Assembly: GCA_005800405.1 (NCBI GenBank) | Contig: SYFN01000006.1 | Span: 1 to 16,450, forward strand | DNA from: Burkholderiales bacterium | Lineage (GTDB): Bacteria; Pseudomonadota; Gammaproteobacteria; Burkholderiales; Burkholderiaceae_D | Reading direction: 5' to 3' | DNA: 16,450 bases | In this document: positions 1-7,080 of the stretch, in pieces | Position numbering within the stretch: the stretch's first letter is position 1 | How the letters are laid out: the number at the start of each line of letters is the position of its first letter | Position numbers and translations under genes: made by a program | Notes under the pieces: model-generated | Database searches by the model: none | What the model was told of the DNA's origin: nothing | Seen by the model: only the letters and a program-made list of their open reading frames with translations

Positions 1-135
1 GATATTGATCTGGATGCCGTCGTGGATGCGGGACAGTTCATTTCACATTACCTTGGCCGCAAGGCTGTCAGCCGCGCGGGCAATGCCATGGCGGCGCGGC
101 GCGCCAATGACTCATCCAAGGAGACAGCATCATGA
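1..135 (+). CDS. Hydroxymethylglutaryl-CoA lyase, C-terminal fragment (partial, 5' end outside window)
   Basis: Frame 1 is open from the first base to a TGA at 133-135 and encodes 44 residues. The stretch DIDLDAVVDAGQFISHYLGR, followed by a Ser-Arg-Ala-Gly-Asn-Ala segment, resembles the C-terminal end of the HMG-CoA lyase / pyruvate carboxyltransferase-like TIM-barrel family. That enzyme cleaves HMG-CoA to acetyl-CoA and acetoacetate in the last step of leucine catabolism. The catalytic residues lie upstream of the window, so the call rests on this tail alone. Its stop overlaps the next start (ATGA at 132-135), so translational coupling with the thioesterase gene is likely. Another lyase of the same superfamily remains possible. 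Confidence 0.6.
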   Translation, partial: DIDLDAVVDAGQFISHYLGRKAVSRAGNAMAARRANDSSKETAS

Positions 136-563
136 GTCCGAAGCTGCAACCCGGTATACAGTTTGAATGGCAAACCACGGTGCCGGCACATTCCGTGGTA
201 CCACATTTGTTCGGATCGCAAACACCCTTTGCGCAGGATATGCCCTCCGTGATGGCTACGGGTTACATGGTGGGTCTGATGGAATTAGCGTGCACGCAGG
301 GCATTATGGATTATGTGGATTGGCCAAACGAGCAGAGTCTGGGCACGCATGTGAGCTTTTCCCATCTTGCGGCCACGCCGCCCGGCATGACACTCACGAT
401 ACGCGGTGAGGTTATTGCGGTTGAAGGCCGACGGGTGCGTTTTCGTGTTGAAGCTTGGGATGGTCTGGACAAAATCAGTGAAGGCGAACACGAGCGCGCC
501 ATTATCACGTCTGAAAAATTTCATGAGCGATTAAACGATAAAAAACTCCGGGCGGGTTTGTGA
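132..563 (+). CDS. FlK-type hotdog-fold thioesterase
   Basis: The 143-aa protein matches the length of single-domain hotdog thioesterases related to fluoroacetyl-CoA thioesterase FlK. The FlK catalytic triad (Thr, Glu, His) appears at expected positions: Thr43 in VMATGYM, Glu51 in GLMELA, and His78 in VSFSHLAATPPG. The segments EGRRVRFRVEAWDG and GEHERAII are also family-typical. The start is supported by AAGGAGA a few bases upstream and by the ATGA overlap with the lyase gene. Family members hydrolyse small or unusual acyl-CoAs in the cytoplasm. The context suggests a housekeeping role that removes a stalled acyl-CoA linked to branched-chain acid breakdown. True fluoroacetate specificity is not implied. 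Confidence 0.8.
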   Translation: MSPKLQPGIQFEWQTTVPAHSVVPHLFGSQTPFAQDMPSVMATGYMVGLMELACTQGIMDYVDWPNEQSLGTHVSFSHLAATPPGMTLTIRGEVIAVEGRRVRFRVEAWDGLDKISEGEHERAIITSEKFHERLNDKKLRAGL

Positions 564-647
564 GCTTTGCAAGCGCCAGGCTGACCTATGGCGATTGTTT
601 TGAAAGAAATTCTTGTGCCCACACATGAGTAAGAAAATTCTGATTTT

Positions 648-851
648 ATGGACCTGAAAAATTTCGATCCGCTGGCACACATATGGCCACTACCAACACC
701 TTGCATCAACATTTGCCAGATGGAAGAGACGACAGGATGGTGCAAAGGTTGTCAGCGCACGATCAATGAAATCATTGACTGGGGTATCGCACCAGAAGCA
801 AAAAAACGACAAATCTGGCTGGCTATTCATGAGCGTCGGGCGGCAAAATAA
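648..851 (+). CDS. DUF1289 family small cysteine protein
   Basis: This 67-aa protein carries the DUF1289 pattern: Cys19, Cys23, Cys32 and Cys35 arranged as C-x3-C-x8-C-x2-C, followed by QRTINEI and an aromatic WGI turn. The four cysteines are likely to bind a metal or an iron-sulfur cluster, although the biochemical role of the family is unknown to me. The C-terminus (KKRQIWLAIHERRA) is a basic, probably helical tail typical of the family. There is no clear Shine-Dalgarno before the ATG, and no alternative in-frame ATG nearby. It lies on the same strand as its neighbours, with gaps of about 84 bp on each side. Confidence 0.8.
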   Translation: MDLKNFDPLAHIWPLPTPCINICQMEETTGWCKGCQRTINEIIDWGIAPEAKKRQIWLAIHERRAAK

Positions 852-934
852 GCGCTTTCATCAAAGTCGATTTTGCAGTTTTTGACGTCAGTGCATTCTG
901 CTGTTTTCTTCGTTGGCATCCTCAAGGACAATTC

Positions 935-1384
935 ATGCAGTCAAGTTTCTATCAGCCAGCCTCTGTGGTAACCGGCCCGGCCTACAGCCCCTGGTTCAAA
1001 ATGTTGGCCACCATATTCACGATCGGACTGATCGCCTACGGTATTAGTTTTTCGATGCGATTTTCCCTCGATGCCTATGGTTGGGGCGTGATTTTGCTGA
1101 TGCTGGCAGCGCTGGCGCTGTTACTGGTCTCGTTTTACGGGTTTTTACATTCAACCGTCACGATTGACGAAAAAGGCAGCAAGCAAACCTGGGTGATTAA
1201 CCGTCAGGTACTCTGGCCCGACATCCGCGGTGCAAAAATGATTGGGATACCGCGCGCAGGCTGGCTATCCCCGCCTCGACTAGTCGTGCGCACCGGGACG
1301 GCTTTTTATACTTTTAACGGCGGCACTGAAGCCTTGCTGACTGAGTTCGCCAGAATATCCTTGGCCTACGAGATGAAAAAATGA
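935..1384 (+). CDS. Small inner-membrane protein, function unknown
   Basis: I do not recognise a named family for this 149-aa protein. Two hydrophobic segments (about residues 21-43 and 48-70) form a likely helical hairpin. The remaining C-terminal half is soluble and strand-rich, with the sequence TVTIDEKGSKQTWVINRQ and a later VVRTGTAFYTFNGG. It resembles the bacterial PH-like domains that follow a membrane hairpin, but this is only a shape-based guess. A good ribosome binding site (AAGGACA) precedes the ATG. The stop overlaps the ATG of the next gene (ATGA at 1381-1384), so it is probably co-translated with the MBL-fold hydrolase. Confidence 0.7.
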   Translation: MQSSFYQPASVVTGPAYSPWFKMLATIFTIGLIAYGISFSMRFSLDAYGWGVILLMLAALALLLVSFYGFLHSTVTIDEKGSKQTWVINRQVLWPDIRGAKMIGIPRAGWLSPPRLVVRTGTAFYTFNGGTEALLTEFARISLAYEMKK

Positions 1385-2304
1385 ATCTTCCCGACTCAAT
1401 GCATGTACTGGAGCGTGGCTGGCTATCGTCGAATAATATTGTCTTTATCGGCAAGGATCGAACCGCCATCGTTGACACTGGCTATTGCACTCATGAGAAC
1501 CAGACGCTGATTCTGTTGCGTCATCTGCTGAAAGGGAGAGTGCTCGATGCCATTTACAACACCCATCTGCATTCCGATCACTGCGGCGGCAATCATATTT
1601 TGCAAACCCATTTTCCGGCGGTACGTACCTTCGTTCCCGCAGCAGAGTTCAATCGGGTACAGAACTGGGAACAATCAAAACTGACCTTTGAAGCGACTGG
1701 ACAACGCTGCGAGCGCTTCAAGGCGAACGCAAGCGTCCATCCCGGCGACAAGATCATTCTGGGTGATCTCGAGTGGTCCGCGCTTTGTGCCCCCGGCCAT
1801 CATCCTTATGCTTATCTCTTGTTTTGCGAGAAGCACGGCATACTGATTTCAGCGGATGCTTTGTGGGAAAAGGGTTTTGGTGTCGTTTTCCCGGCACTGG
1901 ATGGCGTGTCGAGTTTCAGAGAAACGCGTGCTACCTTGCAGATTATTGAGGAACTCGATGTCAGTATCGTGATACCTGGGCATGGCAAGCCATTCACTGA
2001 AGTGAAACAGGCGATCGAAGTGGCGCATTCCCGCATTGACTATCTTGAAGGTGACCCACTGCGAAATGCGCAAAACGGTATCAAAGTCTTGCTGAAGTTC
2101 TTGCTCATGGAGCGTCAGCGTATCAAGCTTTCTGAAGTGCCGAAACTTCTCAATTCGATACCTCTGGTAAAAGCAGCTAATCAGCGACACATGAATTTTG
2201 GTCAAATCCATTTGGCGCACTGGGCCATCACCCAGCTACGACGTGCAGGCGCGTTGGATGTGCAGGGCGACGATCTGGTTGATGTTGAAGCGAAAGCGGG
2301 TTGA
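1381..2304 (+). CDS. Metallo-beta-lactamase-fold hydrolase
   Basis: This 307-aa protein has a full metal-binding set. THLHSDHCGG supplies His62, His64, Asp66 and His67; CAPGHHPYAYL gives His140; ISADALWEKGFG gives Asp159; and IPGHGKP gives His201. This predicts a di-zinc or other bimetal centre in the MBL superfamily. About 100 residues follow the last metal ligand and look helical (KVLLKFLLMERQRI), as in a C-terminal substrate-binding or winged-helix extension. The substrate cannot be read from sequence; RNase, glyoxalase II-like and quorum-lactonase relatives all share these ligands. No signal peptide is visible. It is coupled to the upstream membrane protein by an ATGA overlap. Confidence 0.87.
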   Translation: MNLPDSMHVLERGWLSSNNIVFIGKDRTAIVDTGYCTHENQTLILLRHLLKGRVLDAIYNTHLHSDHCGGNHILQTHFPAVRTFVPAAEFNRVQNWEQSKLTFEATGQRCERFKANASVHPGDKIILGDLEWSALCAPGHHPYAYLLFCEKHGILISADALWEKGFGVVFPALDGVSSFRETRATLQIIEELDVSIVIPGHGKPFTEVKQAIEVAHSRIDYLEGDPLRNAQNGIKVLLKFLLMERQRIKLSEVPKLLNSIPLVKAANQRHMNFGQIHLAHWAITQLRRAGALDVQGDDLVDVEAKAG

Positions 2305-2380
2305 ATACTTGTGGAGCGTCATGGCGATAATTTTTTATCTCACTACGTGCAATGCTATTGAAGCACAAGAACTAAAAAAC

Positions 2381-2683
2381 TCAGGCGCCCTCGACAATAA
2401 ACAAGCGTCCCTTCGATGCTGCCAGTCGCAGCGCTTTCGCTTTCGTATAAGCGGGTGAGGTATACCATTCACGTGCCCTCGACAGCGATGGAAATTCCAG
2501 AATCACGGTGCGCATCTGGTTGTGATGCGCGTCATCCTCTCCCTCGCACTGAACGCGCGTACCTCCCCGCACCAGAAACTGCCCTTCAAAAGCCAGCACC
2601 GTTGGCAATACCTGTTTGCGGTACTCCTCATACGCCTGAGGGTCAGTGACAGTAATTTCAGCAACAACATAAGCTTTTGGCAT
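2381..2683 (-). CDS. DUF1330 domain-containing protein
   Basis: A 100-aa protein covering the whole DUF1330 domain, a small dimeric alpha-beta barrel-type fold. Family-typical segments are AYVVAEITVTDPQAYEEYRK near the N-terminus, FLVRGG in the middle, and FPSLSRAREWYTSPAYTKAK followed by ALRLAA and a terminal FIVEG. The biochemical role of the family is unestablished. The start is supported by GAGGTAG upstream of the ATG. It is convergent with the MBL-fold gene across a 76-bp gap in which I see no clear rho-independent terminator. Confidence 0.88.
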   Translation of the reverse strand: MPKAYVVAEITVTDPQAYEEYRKQVLPTVLAFEGQFLVRGGTRVQCEGEDDAHHNQMRTVILEFPSLSRAREWYTSPAYTKAKALRLAASKGRLFIVEGA

Positions 2684-2988
2684 AGCATCTACCTCGGAAA
2701 GTGGATCGCGACGACGTTGGTACTGTGTCCCGATTACTTGAGAAATGCATCAGTCCTTTGTCGGCTGGTCGCCAATCGAGTACCTGGACGGAGTCAATCA
2801 CACCCACGTCGCACTCCCATTATCCGCGGCGGATTGCACGAAATAAAAAGTGATGAGTCGATGACGAACAGAGTCCATGGTCGTGGCAGGGGCAGCAAGG
2901 GCCTGACGGTCGCCGAATACTTCTTCAAGCCGGGTTCAATTATAGGCGAAGCCAAGCCGCGCATCGAAAAGCTCCGCCTGATGGTGAG
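2684..2988. other. 305-bp stretch without a supported gene
   Basis: Short open frames exist on both strands, including a plus-strand one that reads through 2522-3085, but none has recognisable family features. It could be a 5' leader for the DUF1330 gene plus decayed coding DNA at the edge of the accessory block. No inverted terminal repeats, tRNA or convincing terminator were seen. Confidence 0.5.
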
Positions 2989-3276
2989 TCATTCAGTCGC
3001 TAGCGTTTCCATCCATTGCATCAGTCCTTCAAGACGTTGCCAAAGCTCCGTCGGTGATTGGGGATCCGGAAGACCGCTGTTGTAGTGCTTAAACAGCGTG
3101 AGTGTATCGTCCGTCATCACGCGTTGCACAGCCCCCCAGACGGTCACGCGGCACCCCGTCGCCGGCATCTCCGGCGTGGTGCCGATGAACCCGTAAGGGA
3201 CACCCAGCGACTCCCATTCATACCTGACCTCCAGAGCGGCGGCGAGCAAGCGACTCGAATCCACGGGTACGCGCAC
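2989..3276 (-). CDS. 95-aa ORF, possibly the detached C-terminus of the upstream 412-aa gene
   Basis: The apparent start is GTG, with no visible Shine-Dalgarno. The ORF lies in the same reading frame as the 412-aa gene, separated only by that gene's TAA (3289-3291) and four sense codons (His-Ala-Trp-Ser). Read through the TAA, the two would form one protein of about 512 residues. The 95-aa product is acidic, with strand-helix-strand character: a VRVPVDSSRLLAAALEVRY segment, then VPYGFIG, then RVTVWGAV and a helical, Trp-rich tail. I recognise no domain. It may be a remnant made by a nonsense mutation, a separately translated small protein, or part of the original gene if the TAA is a sequencing error. 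Confidence 0.4.
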   Translation of the reverse strand: MRVPVDSSRLLAAALEVRYEWESLGVPYGFIGTTPEMPATGCRVTVWGAVQRVMTDDTLTLFKHYNSGLPDPQSPTELWQRLEGLMQWMETLATE

Positions 3277-3288
3277 AGACCACGCGTG

Positions 3289-4527
3289 TTAATCAGGATA
3301 GCTCTCCTCGTTTTCTTTCATGCTCATGAAATAAGCTGGCCATTCACGAATCGGGGAGTCAGCGGGCTCAAGGCGAAATCCCGAATGCATGAATCGATAT
3401 CCAAGATCTGTATGATTTTTTCGTTTATCCGGTACCAGCGATAGGGATGGCACTATCCACGCGTGCCCAAGTGCGACCCCGGTCGTCGGCTGAATTTTAA
3501 TTTCACCGAAATCAATCGCATCTTTCAGAGTCGCGCTCGCTAGTTGCTTGAAATCCTGCCCGCTACTCGATGGAACGTTGGTATAAATTTGTGCTATCGC
3601 AGCAGATAGTTGTTGATGTTGCGTACGCGTGAGTTTATCGGGAGGTACAGCAATGCCGGATAGCTTTTGCGTAAGCAGTAGTTCAAGAACATCGCGCAAC
3701 AATTCGGCGAACAGATTCCCTTTAGTATCGGCCATGACGGCTTCGGCCATTCGACTATCAATGTAAATTGATTTTTGACCAGCAGTTACCTTCGTCGAGT
3801 TTATCTTCAGTATATCAGTGATAATTTCATACGAGGTAATCGAAAAATTTAATGCTTTTGTGAAAATCAAGACGCTGTGACGCAGATCATCTATGGTTTT
3901 GTTGGTCTGATTCCAATCGCGTACGCTCGAATGCAAGGCGTCGGGCACAGCGACTGAAAAGTCGGACGGTAGAAAATTTGTTCCGCACTTTTGAATATTG
4001 GTTTTCATATCCTCAAGTAAATTGAAAAAATCTGTCGTTTGCATCAGCGTACGATGGAATGCATGCGGCGGACCATTGGAAAAACGATGATCACAGTATA
4101 CCTCATCATCAATCACCGTTTCGACGACATTGCAGGAAAATTGTGCAGCCTTTAGCGCATCACGAAGCTGTGCAATCTCGTCATCTGTCAAATATGACAA
4201 ATGTATGCGTAGCAGCCCGATGAAATATTGTCGACTTCGTGCATCGTCATCGATACCCGGGCGAATGGATGCGAGCAGGTTATCCATATTCAGACATAAA
4301 AAATCCCTTGTGCGGCGGTACTGTACGGACTCTTTGGGTTCTTTAAGCTGTGACAGCAAAAGGCGGAAAGACAATGAGGTGTGCCGGCTGGATTCAAAAT
4401 AATACGAAGCCCTGTGCTGACGATGATAGAGCTGCGGTGCTCGTCCGGAGGTTACCGTAGATTGTTGGGTTACTTGCACAGAGCGATTTCGTGGAGGTGA
4501 CAGTGAACGGTTGAGCAGCGCGTACAT
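3289..4527 (-). CDS. Hypothetical 412-aa protein, effector-like (possibly 3'-truncated)
   Basis: No family is recognised. The first 60 residues or so are polar and low in acidic residues (Ser, Thr, Gln and Arg rich, for example RSVQVTQQSTVTSG). The rest looks mostly helical and soluble, with no signal peptide or transmembrane segment. Such an N-terminus is compatible with a type III or other secreted effector, but no secretion genes are visible. The start is well supported by AAAGGA seven bases before the ATG. Base composition looks lower in GC than flanking genes. The frame continues after the stop into the 95-aa ORF, so this may be a broken gene. It is divergent from the 275-aa gene, suggesting the two arrived as a unit. 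Confidence 0.65.
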   Translation of the reverse strand: MYALLNRSLSPPRNRSVQVTQQSTVTSGRAPQLYHRQHRASYYFESSRHTSLSFRLLLSQLKEPKESVQYRRTRDFLCLNMDNLLASIRPGIDDDARSRQYFIGLLRIHLSYLTDDEIAQLRDALKAAQFSCNVVETVIDDEVYCDHRFSNGPPHAFHRTLMQTTDFFNLLEDMKTNIQKCGTNFLPSDFSVAVPDALHSSVRDWNQTNKTIDDLRHSVLIFTKALNFSITSYEIITDILKINSTKVTAGQKSIYIDSRMAEAVMADTKGNLFAELLRDVLELLLTQKLSGIAVPPDKLTRTQHQQLSAAIAQIYTNVPSSSGQDFKQLASATLKDAIDFGEIKIQPTTGVALGHAWIVPSLSLVPDKRKNHTDLGYRFMHSGFRLEPADSPIREWPAYFMSMKENEESYPD

Positions 4528-4827
4528 GGAATTCCTTTCGATTCAGTTATCGGCAGAGCTTGCCGGCCCCATCATGAGTGGAAAATCCCAGCGCTCAGTT
4601 TGATACCTACAAGAAAATTCGTTTGAGATGCCCCAGCGTCAGCTTCACTCTAGTGCGGTAAACAGCTAAAAAAATCGCCAATTCCTAAATTTCTTCAAAT
4701 AAAGAACGATTCTTGAGAACTCGCGGCCCTGTTTTTTGACCGACTTTGACTATTCCCGTACGTCGCTGCGCAACGAGGCAGGGTAATTACCGGCGTGTTT
4801 TATACCAATTTTCATTTTTGACACCTG
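4528..4827. other. 300-bp divergent intergenic region
   Basis: This gap separates the start codons of the 412-aa (minus) and 275-aa (plus) genes, so it should hold both promoters. It is AT-rich in the middle (about 4665-4740). A weak sigma70-like -35 (TTGACC, about 4736-4741) lies toward the plus gene without a good -10. I searched for PIP, hrp and tts-type boxes and found only partial matches that I do not accept. Confidence 0.4.
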
Positions 4828-5655
4828 ATGAGAACAACCAAGATCCCGCTGACCCAGGATCACAGCATCCCAACAACCGATAGTCGCACGGTAAACGACG
4901 CGAGCTTATTCATATCTTCAAGCAAGCCCACGATGTCATCAAAACAAAAAATAGCGACACCCTCAACCATTGTGAATGCCGGACCTGGGGCAAGATGCAA
5001 GTTTTCGTCATTGACACCCTACGGAGAGAAACTCGATGAGCTGGCCGCCCATGCCTTACCTGCGATACTGGGTGTGGGTGATATGGCATCAAATACACCC
5101 GGGTCCATTATCCGAGCGCTGCTGGAACAAGCGATCGCTACCCCTTTGCGCACGAAGGATATCCGGACCCTGCCATCAACATGGTCTGTGGCGTTGATCA
5201 GCGACGCCATGGTGATTGCATGGGCAAGCCAACTTGTCGCAGCCTGCGATCATGTCTGTAACGAGCGCGGTATGCAAGCCTACATCGAGGCCGTAACGGA
5301 TTTGATTTTCGATGAAGGCAATATTGAAGGAGGTCTACCCAGTGGCATCCGGGATTTTTGCGCGATGCTCACTAAAAAAGCACTTGAGGTCGGTATCACA
5401 CAGGGATTGGATCGTCGATCCCTGCAAGGCTTGCGCAACACCGTGATCATTCGATTTCTGATGGGTAGCGTATTTGTTCCCCATTTGCGGCCCACCGCCA
5501 TGCGGGAATCAACGAGTGATGCGATGCTTTATGCATTTGATCGTCAGCTATTCAGGCGGTTTTGTCATAAAACAACGGAGATCATTGATATTGATGCAGA
5601 GGCGATCGCGCTGCTGGCATTGGCGCGTAAGTTGAAGCAATCAGCTGTTACCTGA
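4828..5655 (+). CDS. Hypothetical 275-aa protein with RasGAP-like residue pattern
   Basis: No family is identified with certainty. Residues 1-55 are Ser/Thr-rich and probably disordered, as in many secreted effectors. Residues about 80-250 look helical. Two segments recall RasGAP domains. TLPSTWSVA (114-122) lines up with the finger-loop pattern TLFRGNSLA, with Ser117 where the catalytic arginine would be. IRFLMGSVFVP (208-218) has the spacing of LRFINPAIVSP, keeping Arg209, Phe210 and Pro218. Between them YIEAVTDLI matches the usual Tyr-Leu helix. If real, the protein would be a GTPase-binding domain without arginine-finger catalysis. The ATG has no clear Shine-Dalgarno, and a TGA lies two codons upstream. 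A chance match remains quite possible. Confidence 0.6.
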   Translation: MRTTKIPLTQDHSIPTTDSRTVNDASLFISSSKPTMSSKQKIATPSTIVNAGPGARCKFSSLTPYGEKLDELAAHALPAILGVGDMASNTPGSIIRALLEQAIATPLRTKDIRTLPSTWSVALISDAMVIAWASQLVAACDHVCNERGMQAYIEAVTDLIFDEGNIEGGLPSGIRDFCAMLTKKALEVGITQGLDRRSLQGLRNTVIIRFLMGSVFVPHLRPTAMRESTSDAMLYAFDRQLFRRFCHKTTEIIDIDAEAIALLALARKLKQSAVT

Positions 5656-5805
5656 TGATCTTTTTGAACATCTGCCGCGTGATCTGATTTGTACCTGTTG
5701 GTACTTGATCGAACTCAAACACGACGGCGCTTCTCCCTACTGAGCTCGGGTTGTTGGCGTGAGCTCTCAAGCGCGCACAAAGCAACTGACCATCGAGTAA
5801 TCACA

Positions 5806-7059
5806 TCACTGATAACTGCGTGCATCCTCAATAACTTTACCGTCATTGGGCAGCGTGCCGGTAGCGACCAACCTGACATCACCACGCAACTTGGTAATGT
5901 CGCGTATGGAGGCTGCAATGGTTTCGATCTCGCTCAAGAGCGTGGCAGGATCCGCCACTTCACAGTGCAAGGTCATCTGGTCATTTGCCATTTCGCCCGT
6001 GATGACCAGGCGAGCTTTAAGAATACCCCTATGGCGGCGCGCAATCTCTGCAACTTGTGAGGGATGTACGAACATTGCGCGAACTTTGGTGGTCTGATCC
6101 GCACGACCCATCCAGCCTTTGATGCGCGTGTTAGTTCTGCCGCACGGCGAAGCCTCTGGCAAGACTGCGGACAAATCGCCCGTCGCAAAGCGAATCAGTG
6201 GATAGTCTGGATTGAATGAGGTAATCACGATTTCTCCGACTTCGCCTATCGACACGGTATCGCCCGTACCCGGTCTTACGATTTCCAGTAACAGCGTCTC
6301 ATCAAGCACCATACCGGGGTTGACTTCGCCGCCCGTCATCGTTTCAAACGCAATATTGCCGATGTCAGCCGATCCGTAGGTTTGCAGCACATTCGGCACG
6401 CCTTTCGTATTGAGCCACTGGCGCAGGGAGGGTGGCAACGCCTCGGCGCTCACCAGCGCGTATTCAACACTGCGTATGTCTTCACCCATCTCCTGCGCTT
6501 TCTCGATGATGATCTTCAGAAAGGATGGTGTCCCTGTGTAGACGCGGGGCCGCAGCAAACTCATTGCCTGTACTTGCATTTCTGTTTGTCCGGTACCGGC
6601 TGGTATCACCGGGCAGCCAAGCCTGATCGCGCCGCCTTCGACCATCAGTCCGGCCGGTGTGAAATGGTAAGCAAAGCAATTCTGTATGAGATCCCCACGC
6701 CTGACACCTAGGGCATGCAGAGGACGCGCGAAGCGCCACCAGTCAACCCCACGCCCTTCAGGATCGAAAATGGGGCCGGGTGACATGAAGACACGCGACA
6801 AATCACGGGTCGACGTGTTGACGAGACCACCAAAGGGCGGTGCCATGCTTTGCAATGTTTTCAGTTCAGATTTGCGTGTCACTGGCAGTTGCGCTAGGGC
6901 CTCGCGGGAGCTGATATCCGGGGCATTTACCCTGGCGAGAATAGATGACCAGCCGGCAGTTTTTTGCGCGCATTGTATCAGCTCAGGCAATGCGGCCAGC
7001 AGTTCTTTTTCGCGCGTATGGGGATCGCGCGATTCGAGCGCGTCATGGAAATCAGTCAT
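5806..7059 (-). CDS. PaaK-like AMP-binding protein (phenylacetate-CoA ligase family)
   Basis: This 417-aa protein has the layout of phenylacetate-CoA ligases, which activate a carboxylic acid with ATP and transfer it to CoA. Visible core motifs are YTGTPSFL (174-181), LQTYGSADIGN (225-235) with the aromatic-Gly-Ser adenine-contact motif, and LIRFATGDLS (288-297). The C-terminus ends in LPNDGKVIEDARSYQ (403-417), with a Lys after Asp-Gly at the position of the catalytic lysine. The usual Ser/Thr/Gly-rich phosphate loop is replaced by FMSPGPIFDPEG (91-102), so the subgroup is atypical. It lies 21 bp after livF with no clear Shine-Dalgarno and is likely the last gene of the transporter operon. 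The substrate is unknown. Confidence 0.83.
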   Translation of the reverse strand: MTDFHDALESRDPHTREKELLAALPELIQCAQKTAGWSSILARVNAPDISSREALAQLPVTRKSELKTLQSMAPPFGGLVNTSTRDLSRVFMSPGPIFDPEGRGVDWWRFARPLHALGVRRGDLIQNCFAYHFTPAGLMVEGGAIRLGCPVIPAGTGQTEMQVQAMSLLRPRVYTGTPSFLKIIIEKAQEMGEDIRSVEYALVSAEALPPSLRQWLNTKGVPNVLQTYGSADIGNIAFETMTGGEVNPGMVLDETLLLEIVRPGTGDTVSIGEVGEIVITSFNPDYPLIRFATGDLSAVLPEASPCGRTNTRIKGWMGRADQTTKVRAMFVHPSQVAEIARRHRGILKARLVITGEMANDQMTLHCEVADPATLLSEIETIAASIRDITKLRGDVRLVATGTLPNDGKVIEDARSYQ

Positions 7060-7080
7060 GGCAAGTATCGGAGAAGGGAA

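Noticed and set aside
2522..3085. Plus-strand 187-aa open frame across the DUF1330 gene and the gap after it
   Set aside because: It overlaps the well-supported DUF1330 gene on the other strand, and its translation shows no family features.
4615..4660. Possible PIP or tts-type box upstream of the 275-aa gene (TTCG and GTCAGCTT segments)
   Set aside because: Spacing and second half-sites do not fit the known boxes; partial matches of this size are expected by chance.
5691..5704. Palindrome GTACC-TGTT-GGTAC after the 275-aa gene
   Set aside because: A five-bp stem with no T-tract is too weak to call a terminator.
5656..5805. Sequence reading WYLIELKHDGA, like the lysine motif of ATP-dependent DNA ligases
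   Set aside because: Only about eleven residues match, a stop follows at once, and no other ligase motif is near; likely chance.
5689..6060. Plus-strand 123-aa open frame under the PaaK-like gene
   Set aside because: It lies mostly inside a well-supported minus-strand gene and has no recognisable family features.
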